A stretch of DNA of 64,000 bases from Andreesenia angusta (lineage in GTDB: Bacteria; Bacillota; Clostridia; Tissierellales; Gottschalkiaceae). The stretch's first letter is position 1. Every line of letters starts with the position of its first letter. The translations under genes were made by a program, and so were the position numbers. Of the stretch, positions 8,556-17,697 are shown piece by piece. The DNA is taken from positions 1 through 64,000 of the forward strand of contig NZ_MKIE01000006.1 of NCBI RefSeq assembly GCF_001855385.1, read 5' to 3'. A model generated the notes under the pieces. It was not told where the DNA came from and ran no database searches. It worked only from the letters and a program-made list of their open reading frames with translations.

Positions 8556-11318
8556 TTGAACAGGAAAAAAAGATTCGTCTCAATTGCACTTGCGATAGCA
8601 CTGACTTCGGGCTCTGCTATAGGGCTTGCGGAGCAGGGGGACAACATACCGGAGTATCCGGGAGAGACAGGTTACAGGGAAAAGTATGAAAATGCAAACT
8701 TCAAAGACATGAAAAACCACTGGGCCAGCGATGCCGTCTATACAATGGGGTCGCTTGGAATGATGAAAGGTACAGGCGGAGGGGCATATATGCCGCAGAG
8801 AAGCCTTACAAAAGAAGAAGCACTCCTCCTTATAGTCAGACTTATGGGGCTGGAAGACGAGGCACAGGCCGAGGGGCTAAAGCTTGCAAAGCCGCTGGAT
8901 ACAGCTGGATACAAGATACTGAACCCGTACCACTACAATGTGATGGGGGCTATAAGTGTGGCCGAGTCGGCAGGAATACTGGACGACAAAGAGCTTGCGA
9001 ATATAAACCCGGTGACAGAATCTACACAGCAAAAGATAGACAGCGAAGTGGCCAAAGAGCTTGGGAGCTACAGCAACAAGAGGCTTACAGCGTCACAGTT
9101 GAAGAACATAGAATCAGAGCTTGCAGAAAAAGTGAAGAGGAAGTACACGTGGGGGCAGCCAGCGTCTAGGGAAATTGCGGCCTACTGGCTAGGCAGGGCC
9201 ATTTCGCCGGAGGGAGTTACAGGAAATTCCCAGCAGGCTGTAGCCACTTTTAAAGACTGGGAAGCGATAAGAGAGAAGTACATCCCATATATAGAGGCCG
9301 TAGTTCAGAACGGATATATGAACGGAAACGACAGAAACGAATTTGCTCCAAAGGGGACACTTACAAGGGCCGAGATGGGGCAGATACTTTACAATGCAAG
9401 AAAAGAGAAATTAAAAGAGCAGGGCTACAAGCTGGAGACGGGAAAAGTTATCAAGATAGAGCATGAAAGCACCACGCAAGACGGAAAGTCCATAAGCAAG
9501 AGGACGGTGCAAATCAGAAACTCCGACAACAAGACAGTGGAGTTCTACACGCAGTCGGCCTCAGACGGAGACGCAAAGTATGAAAGAGGGCTGCTTACGT
9601 ATATAGGAAAGCGGCTTTCAAACCAGGAAAACATAAGAGTGGGGCAGATGCTGGACTTCTACATATCCCCTTTGGGAGAGGCGGCGCTAGCTACAGACTC
9701 CACAGCCCAGGAAAAGCGTCTTGAGGGAAAGCTGCTTGGAAAGTACGAGGACATGCTGCTTTTAGAGGGTTCAAATGGACAGAAATACAGGTATCCACTG
9801 GCTGAAGGCGCTGTTTTAAGCGTAAACGGGAAGTCGGAAGAGATGTCTGACCTTGTAGCAGGCATGCAAGGAGTGTTCCATATGATGGACAGCAAGATAT
9901 ACAAGCTGGAGATAACAGTTCCAGAAGGCGGACTTGGGGGAGGCGGAAACATAGCGGTTGGAGACTATTTCGACACAGGAATAGTGGTCTCCAAGTCGGA
10001 AGCAGGCAAGAAGCTGGTGCTGGCCAAAGACGGTGGAAGCACCGAGACTTACGACTTATCTGCAGTGCCGAATGCGCCAGTGTACAAGGATGGGGCAGTG
10101 GTGAGCTTCTCCAGCATAAGAGACGGGGACAGTGCCACCATCTACTTCTCGGACACTTCAAAGTCCATAGCAAAAATAGTGCTTTCACCCCATAAGACTA
10201 GAACGGTTAAATGCATATATAAAGGAAGGATTTTTTACTATAACAGAAACAAGGACGAGATAAGGCTGGGAGACAGCAGTCTGCTGGACGGAACAAGCAA
10301 GTGGGAAGAGCTTTCCGAAGAAAGGACACTTCCGATAAACGACAGGGCAGACATATACGCCACAGACGAGTCGGGAACTACAGATATACTGATATCTAGA
10401 AACACTTTTGAAGACTACGCAACATACAAAGAGCAGCAGAGGACCTATATAGAGAATGCGCTGAAAGAGAACAAGGACGTATATCTTTACACGGAAGTCG
10501 TAAACGGCAGAGAGGAAATAACCAGAATAGTGCTGAAAGAAGTAGGCGAGTACAGGTACAGCGGCGTTGTAAGCAAAGTTTCAAACGGAGTTGTGTCGAT
10601 TCCATCCAATCAGAACGTCTACTATAACAACAGCACCATAGTCCTGAAGGAGGGTAGGCTTGTAAGTCCGGCCACCATAAAGAGCGGAGACACTGTCACA
10701 GTCTACACACATCAGGGCAGAAACACAGCTGCGGTTATCGTAGTAGAGGGGGTAGACGTTTCAGAGTATCCATTTACAGTCTACAGCACCAGAATAGTGG
10801 ATGTGAACCTTATAGGGCAGAGTATAGAGGTTTCCGGTACGGCCTCGCAAAAGGTGCAGGGAAGCACTGTGTCATCGCCTCCTGTAGAGACGCTGAATTT
10901 GCCTACAGATGCGGTTATACAGCTTGTACCTGGAAAGACAAAGCTCAGCCAAGACGAGTTCTTCACAAGATACTACAAGCAGGGAGAAAAGCCCAAAGCC
11001 AAAATAGTGACAAACAGCACGGGAGACATACTCTCTATGCAGGTATACAGTGAAGACTATAACAGGCCAAATCTTGGGGACATAAGAACCGGAAAAGTCA
11101 GTGGCAAGAACTTAAACAATGAAACTGTAACATTGACAGATGTAAGGACTTGGACCGGAAATGGCTGGAGCACAGGAGTTAAGTCCATGACATTCGACTT
11201 CTCGAATGCTATAGTGCTGGTGAACGGAGTGCCTTCAAGGCTTGACCGCGTAAAAGACGGAGCCAGTGTAGATGTAATAACGGACGTAAATACTGGACAT
11301 ACAATAATAGTTAGATAG
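8556..11318 (+). CDS. SLH-domain surface protein with large beta-rich region
   Basis: A 920-residue secreted protein starting with TTG behind AGAAGG (8541-8546). A signal peptide covers about residues 1-25 (cleavage near GLAEQ). Two SLH repeats are evident at about residues 50-100 (FKDMKNHWASDAVYTMGSLGMM ... LTKEEALLLIVRLMG) and 230-280 (FKDWEAIREKYIPYIEAVVQ ... LTRAEMGQILYNAR); a third may lie in the diverged stretch between them. SLH repeats bind secondary cell-wall polymers, so it is likely non-covalently wall-bound. The remaining 600 residues show repeated short beta motifs such as VLSVNGK and VLVNGVP but no family I can name. It shares a block with the next two SLH genes (10-bp gap to the following gene). 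Confidence 0.85.
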   Translation: MNRKKRFVSIALAIALTSGSAIGLAEQGDNIPEYPGETGYREKYENANFKDMKNHWASDAVYTMGSLGMMKGTGGGAYMPQRSLTKEEALLLIVRLMGLEDEAQAEGLKLAKPLDTAGYKILNPYHYNVMGAISVAESAGILDDKELANINPVTESTQQKIDSEVAKELGSYSNKRLTASQLKNIESELAEKVKRKYTWGQPASREIAAYWLGRAISPEGVTGNSQQAVATFKDWEAIREKYIPYIEAVVQNGYMNGNDRNEFAPKGTLTRAEMGQILYNARKEKLKEQGYKLETGKVIKIEHESTTQDGKSISKRTVQIRNSDNKTVEFYTQSASDGDAKYERGLLTYIGKRLSNQENIRVGQMLDFYISPLGEAALATDSTAQEKRLEGKLLGKYEDMLLLEGSNGQKYRYPLAEGAVLSVNGKSEEMSDLVAGMQGVFHMMDSKIYKLEITVPEGGLGGGGNIAVGDYFDTGIVVSKSEAGKKLVLAKDGGSTETYDLSAVPNAPVYKDGAVVSFSSIRDGDSATIYFSDTSKSIAKIVLSPHKTRTVKCIYKGRIFYYNRNKDEIRLGDSSLLDGTSKWEELSEERTLPINDRADIYATDESGTTDILISRNTFEDYATYKEQQRTYIENALKENKDVYLYTEVVNGREEITRIVLKEVGEYRYSGVVSKVSNGVVSIPSNQNVYYNNSTIVLKEGRLVSPATIKSGDTVTVYTHQGRNTAAVIVVEGVDVSEYPFTVYSTRIVDVNLIGQSIEVSGTASQKVQGSTVSSPPVETLNLPTDAVIQLVPGKTKLSQDEFFTRYYKQGEKPKAKIVTNSTGDILSMQVYSEDYNRPNLGDIRTGKVSGKNLNNETVTLTDVRTWTGNGWSTGVKSMTFDFSNAIVLVNGVPSRLDRVKDGASVDVITDVNTGHTIIVR

Positions 11319-11328
11319 GAGTGAAAAC

Positions 11329-12807
11329 ATGAAGAGAGTAGTGAGTGTAGCACTGGCGGCCATTATGCTGCTGTCGCCGATAGCATCTGAAGCCCAGCGA
11401 GGAGGAACCGGATTCGAAGGCGGAATAAGGCGTAACGAAAGAGACAGCTCAAAGAGCAAGTCCTACAAGGAAGTGATCTATATAACAGGAGAGCCTGTAG
11501 AACTCGCGGGAACACTTGAAACAAAAGTGGCTGCCAAGTCCATAAGGTACAAATACGAACTTGAAAACATAGAGAAAGGCATAACTCTCAGCAGAAACCT
11601 GACACTTGCAAGAGAGCTTTCACCTTCCGAGGACAAGACTCAGGTTGTAGAGGTGAACAAGATTACAAAGTACAAAGAAGAGATAGAGGCAGATGGAGAC
11701 GAATACGAACTGGTGGAGTATCAGTTCCACAATTCTACAGTCGACGACAACCAGCCCATGGTGACCCACTACCAGGGAAGCTGGAACGGAAAGAAAGTAT
11801 ACGCTGTAAACGAAGATGAAGCAGAACTCACACAGACTATAACAGGCAATACATTTGGATTCGACCAGTTTTGGGGAGCTACAGAGAAACAGGTATTGAG
11901 GTATGAGTTAGATTATGAGCCGAATGAGAGCACGAACACGGAAGATCCAGAGGGTGAAGCAGGAGCAGGTCCATGGAGTGGGACAGTAGACACGCAGGTA
12001 TCCATAAACAAGACAGTAAAGGACGCATATATACCTCACACAAACACTGTCTCCAGTTTCGACGGGATATACACATTGTCCGAAGGCGACGAGACTGTTA
12101 TGAAGTACGACTACAACCTTCCCATACTGGGAGAGAACCCAAACAACTACAGAAATATAGGGAGTGGAGCCACAAGCTACAGGACCACGCCTACACAGGA
12201 GCAGCTTTATATTCCAAGGTATGTGGATATAAAGACCCACTGGGGCGAGATGTATATAAAGAAGCTGGCGGGACTTCAGGCTGCCAGCATACAGCAGAAG
12301 TATTTTCTGCCGGACAAGAACATAACCCGAGAGGAGTTTGCCGTGTGGCTTGTAAAGTCGCTCAGGCTGGAGGGAATGGAAAAAGACAGCACAAGAGAGC
12401 AGACAGCAGGGGGAGAGCCTAAGTTCGAGGATGTCAGTAAGAGACACCCCAACTACGACTACATTCAAAACGTGCGAGACAGAAAGATCATGAACGGAGT
12501 TGGAGATAACAGGTTCGGACCAGAAGAACACCTTACAAGAGAAGAGGCAGCTGTCATAATAGCGAGGGCACTCGGGATAGAGCGACTGGCGCCGAACCTT
12601 CCGTTCTACACAAGCTACGGAGACGACAAAAACATTTCGATCTGGGCAAAAAAAGCTGTATACTCTGTAAATCAGGTCGATATAATGAGTGGGTATGGAG
12701 GGAACTTTATGCCGAAAGGTACACTTACCCGTGCAGAGGCAGCGGCTCTTGTGGAGAGGATAATCGACTACATGAGAGTAGACCTTAAAGGAGAGTACGG
12801 AATTTAA
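11329..12807 (+). CDS. Secreted protein with three C-terminal SLH repeats
   Basis: This 492-residue protein has a signal peptide (MKRVVSVALAAIMLLSPIASEAQ) and three C-terminal SLH repeats at about residues 300-352 (YVDIKTHWGEMYIKKLAGLQ ... ITREEFAVWLVKSL), 364-420 (FEDVSKRHPNYDYI ... LTREEAAVIIARALG) and 425-485 (WAKKAVYSVNQVDIMSGY ... LTRAEAAALVERII). The N-terminal 280 residues form an unrecognised, probably beta-rich domain. The gene begins 10 bp after the previous SLH gene, so both are probably one transcript. It likely decorates the wall via the same secondary polymer as the S-layer protein and precedes the strong S-layer promoter. Confidence 0.87.
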   Translation: MKRVVSVALAAIMLLSPIASEAQRGGTGFEGGIRRNERDSSKSKSYKEVIYITGEPVELAGTLETKVAAKSIRYKYELENIEKGITLSRNLTLARELSPSEDKTQVVEVNKITKYKEEIEADGDEYELVEYQFHNSTVDDNQPMVTHYQGSWNGKKVYAVNEDEAELTQTITGNTFGFDQFWGATEKQVLRYELDYEPNESTNTEDPEGEAGAGPWSGTVDTQVSINKTVKDAYIPHTNTVSSFDGIYTLSEGDETVMKYDYNLPILGENPNNYRNIGSGATSYRTTPTQEQLYIPRYVDIKTHWGEMYIKKLAGLQAASIQQKYFLPDKNITREEFAVWLVKSLRLEGMEKDSTREQTAGGEPKFEDVSKRHPNYDYIQNVRDRKIMNGVGDNRFGPEEHLTREEAAVIIARALGIERLAPNLPFYTSYGDDKNISIWAKKAVYSVNQVDIMSGYGGNFMPKGTLTRAEAAALVERIIDYMRVDLKGEYGI

Positions 12808-12884
12808 AAAAATATGCTTAAACTTTCGAAAAGAGGGTAAAAAAATACCAAGGTCTGATTTTGAAATAATATTGTAATCAAAAG

Positions 12885-12913
12885 TTGACCATGTAAGTTC
12901 TCCGTGTTATAAT
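12885..12913 (+). promoter_or_regulatory. Strong sigma-A promoter of the S-layer gene
   Basis: TTGACC (12885-12890), a 17-bp spacer and a perfect TATAAT (12908-12913) form a near-consensus housekeeping promoter. A second TTGACC overlaps the end of the -10 box (12913-12918) but has only a poor -10 (CTATTG) at the right distance. Transcription should start near 12920, giving a leader of about 120 bases before the S-layer start codon, as is usual for highly expressed S-layer genes. Confidence 0.85.
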
Positions 12914-12964
12914 TGACCTTGTAACAATGGGAGAACTATTGCTGGTCGGAAGATCGGCGATATT

Positions 12965-12987
12965 GGAGGTAATGTACATATACTTCC
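12965..12987 (+). promoter_or_regulatory. Leader hairpin in the S-layer mRNA
   Basis: GGAGGTA (12965-12971) pairs with TACTTCC (12981-12987), seven base pairs including one G-U, around a 9-base loop. It lies in the long untranslated leader of the S-layer gene. Its 5' arm looks like a Shine-Dalgarno sequence, with an ATG only two bases on, too close for normal initiation. A role in mRNA stability or ribosome standby is possible. Confidence 0.5.
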
Positions 12988-13039
12988 GTGTTCAAGAAAG
13001 AAAAGAAATTATATAAATATCTAAGGGGGTACAAACATA

Positions 13040-16000
13040 ATGAAAAAAAGAATTCTTTCATTAGCACTAGCTTCGGCAATGGCTGTTGGAACAGTTAGCG
13101 GAGCTTTTGCAGAGACAGAAACACCAGAGGTGCTAAACGGTCCTCAGTATATCAAAGGAAATGAATCAAAAGAGTTCATGCCAAACTCAAAGATAACTAG
13201 ACAGGAAATCGCTGTTATGGTAGGTAGAGCTCTTGAGCTAGAAGGATCTAACCCAGACTTCAAAGATGCAGACAAGATAGCTGCATGGGCAGACGAGTTC
13301 GTAGCAGGACTTCAAGACGCTGAGATAGTAAAGGGAGATGAAAAAGGAAACTTCAACCCTACAAACAAGATAACTAGAGCGGAACTAGCTGCAATGGTAG
13401 TTAGAGCTTACGAAAATGCTACAGGAGAAGAACTTTCAGAGGGAGACACTTCTTTCGACGACGTAGCTGACAGTGCATGGTATGCAAAAGAAGTTAAGAA
13501 AGCTGCAGAAGCTGGACTAGTTCTAGGGGATGGAGAAGGAAGCTTCAACCCAATGGGAGAGGCTACTAGAGCGGAAACAGTTATGATGATAAACAGAATG
13601 CTAGGACTTGGAGAAGGTAACCTTCCTTCAGACGTAGCTGAACTACTTGAGACAAGCCTTGTAGACAAAGCTCAGTGGCCATCATGGGCAGTAGACGCTA
13701 TACTTATAGCATCTTCAGCATATGAGTACACTGTAGGAGAAGATGGAAAGATAACTATAGTTGAGGACGAAGAGCCTACAGTTGAACTTAAGGTTGAGTC
13801 GGTAAGTGCAATTAACCACCAGTCAGTACTAGTTAAGTTCAACCAAGAGCTTGAGTCTGTTGACAAAGCAGATTTCACAATAAACAATGGAGTTACAGTT
13901 TTAGAAGCTAAGTTCGGAGCTGACAAGAAGTCTGTATACCTAACTACTACTTCTCAAAACCAAGGAACAGAGTATACTCTTTCTTACAAGGGAGAAGTAT
14001 CGGGAACATTCACAGGAACTACAGGACAGTTCAACAGCAAGATAACTGTATCTACTACAGACAGTGAAGTTAAGCAAACAAGTACACCTACTGCAACAAA
14101 TGATGCTAACATCAACCGTGGAAAGCGTACTTACACAATAAACGTTAAAGATCTTAACGGTAAAGTTGACCTTGCTCTAATACAAGGTGGAAACTACAAT
14201 GCTACAACTGGAGAATTTACTGATGTAGACGACAACATGCGTGCTGATTTCGGAGCGGTTACTTCAGTTATAGAAGAAGTAAACGGATCACCACAAGCAG
14301 CTGGAACAAACTTTGTAAACAACGTTGAAATACCAGCTAACGGAGTTATAACTGTAACAGTTGACAACACTACAGGAGCTGAAAACGTAAGACTTGTAGC
14401 ATTCCAAGATACAAATGCTGACAACCAACTTACTGTAGACGCTAATGGAATAGCTAAGGAAGAAGTAGGAATAGGCGGAAGAACAGGATACTATGTTGCA
14501 AAAGCAGCATTTGGAGCTTCTAACCCTAATACAGCAGGTGGATTCGTATTCACTGATATAGACTCATTTGTAGATGGCGCAGGAAACCTATACAGCTACG
14601 ATGCAAACGATAAGTATCAAGTAGGCGGAGTAGAGATAACTAAAGATCAGTTCGAACAGATAATAAACGCAGGAGATGTACTAGCAGTAAGCTACAACAC
14701 AAGTGCAGACGGAGTGTCTACATTCAATATAACTACTGAGACAGGATTCGAAGCACCAGCAGCTGCACCTACAGTAAATGTACGTAACCTTGACAGTGGA
14801 GCTACTATGAACGATGTAAGAGTAGACTTCCTACGTGGAGTACATGCAAATGGAACATTGAACCCAACATCTACAGTTTATACAGTACAACGTGCGTCAA
14901 CACTAGGTCCTGACGGAATAGACGGAACTATAGATGACATAGCAGCTGGAGACGAGCAATGGGTAACAGTTGGAACAGTTGCAGGAACTGAGACTCTTCG
15001 TTACGATGACAAGAACCTATCTGACGGAGCTTATGTATACCGTATAGTTGTTAAGAACCCAGTAACAGGAGTTGAGTCTAGAACAGCAAGAAGCGCTAAA
15101 ATAGTCCTTCCAGCTAACCCTGATACTGTAGCACCTCTTGCAATTCAAACTACTATGAAAGATGCAGGAAACCCTAACGAGCTAGACTCTGGAGACAAAG
15201 TTCAAATGCTTTTCAACGAGGAAATGAAACTTGAGGCTGGAGATATAGTACGTCTTCAAGATGCTGAAGGCGAATACTCTAACGTAGTACTAGGGACAGG
15301 AAACACTTTCACAGCTACTACAGTTGGAGATCAAACACTTTTAACTATAACTTTCACAGCTAAAGCTTCAGTAGACGGTGGAAAGACTTTTGCTACTGAT
15401 GGTGTTATACAAACAGCAGCGCTGACTTGGACTGCTCAGACTGGAGTAACTGACCTAGCTGGAAATGATGTAAACCTAGCTGGAAGTGACACAGCTGTAA
15501 ATGTTGACATTGTTCGTCCTACAGCTGCAGTTCAGACGATTGGTGTAGTTGGAGGAACAAGTTTCGTTATAAGATTCAACGAGCCAATAGATCGTGCAGA
15601 TGCTGCTAAGATAGCTAATTACACTGTAACTAACGGTGGAGGACTTAACAATCCTGTAATTGCAGTTGAGGTTTCAGATGTCAACCCTAGAGCATATACA
15701 GACGTAACAGTCTACACTAGAGATGCTCTTAATGCTGGGGCTGTGCTTGCTCAAACAGTTGCTGACCTAGCTGGAAATGAAGGAAACCAAACAGGACTAG
15801 CTATATCTCCTGCAGTTGCAGCTCCAACAATAACGCTTAATGTTGCGCCTGCAAACAACACAGTATTCCCAGTAAGCACTGTAACATTCGAAGGAACTGC
15901 AAATGCGAATGCTGGAGTTTCAGGAGTACAAGTGAGAATAGACGGTGGAGCATGGGTTAACTCTGGAACTAATGGAGTTACAGTTACTACAGATGACGGA

Positions 16001-16906
16001 GCTTTCGACGAAACTTCTGAAGACTTCGACGCTACTATAGCAGGACTTTCTCAAGGGGTTCACACATTCGAATTCCGTACAGTTGAAAATGGAGGAGCTG
16101 TTTCAGCGGCTTCAGCAGTTCGTACAGTATACGTATCATCTGTAGCTTCAGGAGCACCTGCGATAGACGCTCTTGCGACTCAATCTGCAGCATGGCAAGA
16201 TGGAGCTATAAATGCGGCTGAGGACAACGCAGCTCTAAATATGAACGTAACACTACCTGCTGATGCAGCACCTGGAGATGTTCTTCAAGTTCGTGACGGA
16301 GGAAACATCGTAATAGGAACACACACAGTAGCGGCTGGAGAAGAAGGAACTAGCGTGGCTGTTTCGATAAGCGCAGCTAACCTACAAACTTTGACAGGAG
16401 CTGATGCAGTTAGCAACATAACAGCTAGAGTGCTAAGAGGAACAAACAACGCTCTTGCTAGTGCAGACTCTGCAGCTGTATCAATATACTTCGGATCTAC
16501 AGCGCCTACTGCTACTATCACAAATGCAGTTTATAATGACGCAGCTAACACGATAACTCTTACTGGAGCAGACTTCAACACTCTTTATGACGGAGCTGGA
16601 CAAGTTCTAGGAGTTACTGATATAAAAGGTCAATTAGATGCGACTAAGGTTTCGTTTGTTGACTCTCAAGCACAACTAGTTCCAGCGTTCAATGCTGCCA
16701 GCATAAAATCGGCTGTAGCTCAGAACAATACTACACTTGTTATAACGTTGACTGACGCTTATGCAGCTCAGTTCGAGAATGTAATTCTAGCTACAGACGG
16801 TCTAGTAGCTGCGGATACTCTTGCTATAGCAGCTGGATTTACTAGCGACAGCGCAGGAAACCTATCTGCTGGAGATAACTTAGCTGCTGATGGTCTAGAT
16901 GTATAA
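13040..16906 (+). CDS. Major S-layer protein (SLH x3 plus Ig-like body)
   Basis: A 1288-residue secreted protein with signal peptide MKKRILSLALASAMAVGTVSGAFA and three N-terminal SLH units. The first (about 33-70, ITRQEIAVMVGRALEL) lacks the usual first helix. The second (83-140) and third (150-205) are full length, with ITRAELAAMVVRA and ATRAETVMMINRM. The rest is low-complexity Ala/Thr/Val/Asn/Asp-rich beta structure, beginning with an SbsA/Big-type Ig domain (VESVSAINHQSVLVKFNQEL). A calcium-loop motif DTNADNQLTVD begins at Asp457. Codon choice is more uniform than in its neighbours, as expected for a very abundant protein, and it has its own strong promoter, AAGGGGG ribosome binding site and downstream hairpins. 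It most likely forms the cell's paracrystalline surface array; this is inferred, not proven. Confidence 0.9.
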   Translation: MKKRILSLALASAMAVGTVSGAFAETETPEVLNGPQYIKGNESKEFMPNSKITRQEIAVMVGRALELEGSNPDFKDADKIAAWADEFVAGLQDAEIVKGDEKGNFNPTNKITRAELAAMVVRAYENATGEELSEGDTSFDDVADSAWYAKEVKKAAEAGLVLGDGEGSFNPMGEATRAETVMMINRMLGLGEGNLPSDVAELLETSLVDKAQWPSWAVDAILIASSAYEYTVGEDGKITIVEDEEPTVELKVESVSAINHQSVLVKFNQELESVDKADFTINNGVTVLEAKFGADKKSVYLTTTSQNQGTEYTLSYKGEVSGTFTGTTGQFNSKITVSTTDSEVKQTSTPTATNDANINRGKRTYTINVKDLNGKVDLALIQGGNYNATTGEFTDVDDNMRADFGAVTSVIEEVNGSPQAAGTNFVNNVEIPANGVITVTVDNTTGAENVRLVAFQDTNADNQLTVDANGIAKEEVGIGGRTGYYVAKAAFGASNPNTAGGFVFTDIDSFVDGAGNLYSYDANDKYQVGGVEITKDQFEQIINAGDVLAVSYNTSADGVSTFNITTETGFEAPAAAPTVNVRNLDSGATMNDVRVDFLRGVHANGTLNPTSTVYTVQRASTLGPDGIDGTIDDIAAGDEQWVTVGTVAGTETLRYDDKNLSDGAYVYRIVVKNPVTGVESRTARSAKIVLPANPDTVAPLAIQTTMKDAGNPNELDSGDKVQMLFNEEMKLEAGDIVRLQDAEGEYSNVVLGTGNTFTATTVGDQTLLTITFTAKASVDGGKTFATDGVIQTAALTWTAQTGVTDLAGNDVNLAGSDTAVNVDIVRPTAAVQTIGVVGGTSFVIRFNEPIDRADAAKIANYTVTNGGGLNNPVIAVEVSDVNPRAYTDVTVYTRDALNAGAVLAQTVADLAGNEGNQTGLAISPAVAAPTITLNVAPANNTVFPVSTVTFEGTANANAGVSGVQVRIDGGAWVNSGTNGVTVTTDDGAFDETSEDFDATIAGLSQGVHTFEFRTVENGGAVSAASAVRTVYVSSVASGAPAIDALATQSAAWQDGAINAAEDNAALNMNVTLPADAAPGDVLQVRDGGNIVIGTHTVAAGEEGTSVAVSISAANLQTLTGADAVSNITARVLRGTNNALASADSAAVSIYFGSTAPTATITNAVYNDAANTITLTGADFNTLYDGAGQVLGVTDIKGQLDATKVSFVDSQAQLVPAFNAASIKSAVAQNNTTLVITLTDAYAAQFENVILATDGLVAADTLAIAAGFTSDSAGNLSAGDNLAADGLDV

Positions 16907-16949
16907 TATCGGAGATAGAAGCTTAGAATATTATAACTAAGATTGAAAC

Positions 16950-17026
16950 ACAAGCCGAGCTTTGAAAGGCTTGTAGAGAGAATACAAAAAAGGGAGCTAG
17001 CTACTGACAATGTGGCTAGCTCCCTT
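16950..17026 (+). terminator. Tandem hairpins after the S-layer gene
   Basis: ACAAGCC/GGCTTGT (16950-16956 with 16968-16974) is followed by a 15-bp stem, AAGGGAGCTAGC... paired with ...GCTAGCTCCCTT (16990-17004 with 17012-17026) around a 7-base loop. On the plus strand the T run is poor (TTGTACAT). On the minus strand the stem is followed by TTTTTT. The stems may stabilise the S-layer mRNA end, end it partly, and stop antisense transcription. A smaller CTTAG/CTAAG stem lies at 16922-16941. Confidence 0.7.
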
Positions 17027-17064
17027 GTACATAGCGCTGGAAAGGGCTTTAAGGAGGAAAGTTT

Positions 17065-17649
17065 GTGAAAAAGAGAATGTTTAGCCTAGCTTTAGCTAGT
17101 ATTATGATAATCGGAACACTTGGTATGACAGCATGCTCCTCGGGAGCAGAGGACGGAAAGAAGGAGCTTTTTGTAATCCAGAAAGGAGACAAGTACGGCT
17201 TCATGGACAATACCGGGAAAATAGTGATAGAGCCGAAGTTTCAGACTGTTGGAGAATTCAAGGAAGGACTGGCTCCTATCGTGGTTGAAGGCAAGTGGGG
17301 ATATATAGATGAAAAAGGAAACACAGCGATAAAGCCAGAGTTTGAGACAGCAGGAAATTTCTCTGAAGGACTCGCGGCAGTGTCTAAGGACGGGAAAAAA
17401 GGTTATGTAGACAATGATGGGAAGATAGCTATAGAACTAAAGTATGATGAGACAGGCGAATTCTCAGAAGGGCTTGCGGCTGTTAAGACAGAGAAAGGCT
17501 ATGGATATATAGACAATAGCGGGAAGATGGCTATAAAAGAGCAGTTCACTATGGCGGGTGCTTTTGAAAACGGAGTGGCACAGGTAACAAAAGATGATAA
17601 ATGGACATATATAAACAAGGGCGGAGAAGTACTTTACAGTGGAGAATAG
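17065..17649 (+). CDS. WG-repeat lipoprotein
   Basis: The 194-residue product has a lipoprotein signal ending in GMTAC (Cys24), so it should be tethered to the outer face of the membrane. From residue 35 to the end it consists of about five WG (KWG) beta repeats, each of the form (K)(W/Y)G(Y/F)(I/M/V)D..G...I...F......F.EG. These repeats are common in clostridial surface proteins and have no assigned enzymatic role. GTG is the start, behind AAGGAGG (17051-17057). Its signal peptide closely resembles that of the S-layer protein just upstream. It may be partly co-expressed with the S-layer gene by readthrough and with the SLAP gene downstream. Confidence 0.88.
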   Translation: MKKRMFSLALASIMIIGTLGMTACSSGAEDGKKELFVIQKGDKYGFMDNTGKIVIEPKFQTVGEFKEGLAPIVVEGKWGYIDEKGNTAIKPEFETAGNFSEGLAAVSKDGKKGYVDNDGKIAIELKYDETGEFSEGLAAVKTEKGYGYIDNSGKMAIKEQFTMAGAFENGVAQVTKDDKWTYINKGGEVLYSGE

Positions 17650-17697
17650 AGCTAAAACGGAGAAGACATATTCCATTGCAAAGAAGGAGGCGCAAGA

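Noticed and set aside
7403..10188. Several 100-165-codon minus-strand frames over the IPT/TIG and SLH genes
   Set aside because: They are rich in Cys, Leu and Ser from mirrored codons, lack ribosome binding sites and overlap genes with clear protein signatures.
12971..13018. Leader peptide gene in the S-layer leader (ATG about 12972, 14 codons)
   Set aside because: The GGAGGT element is only two bases from the ATG and is sequestered in a hairpin, so normal initiation is unlikely.
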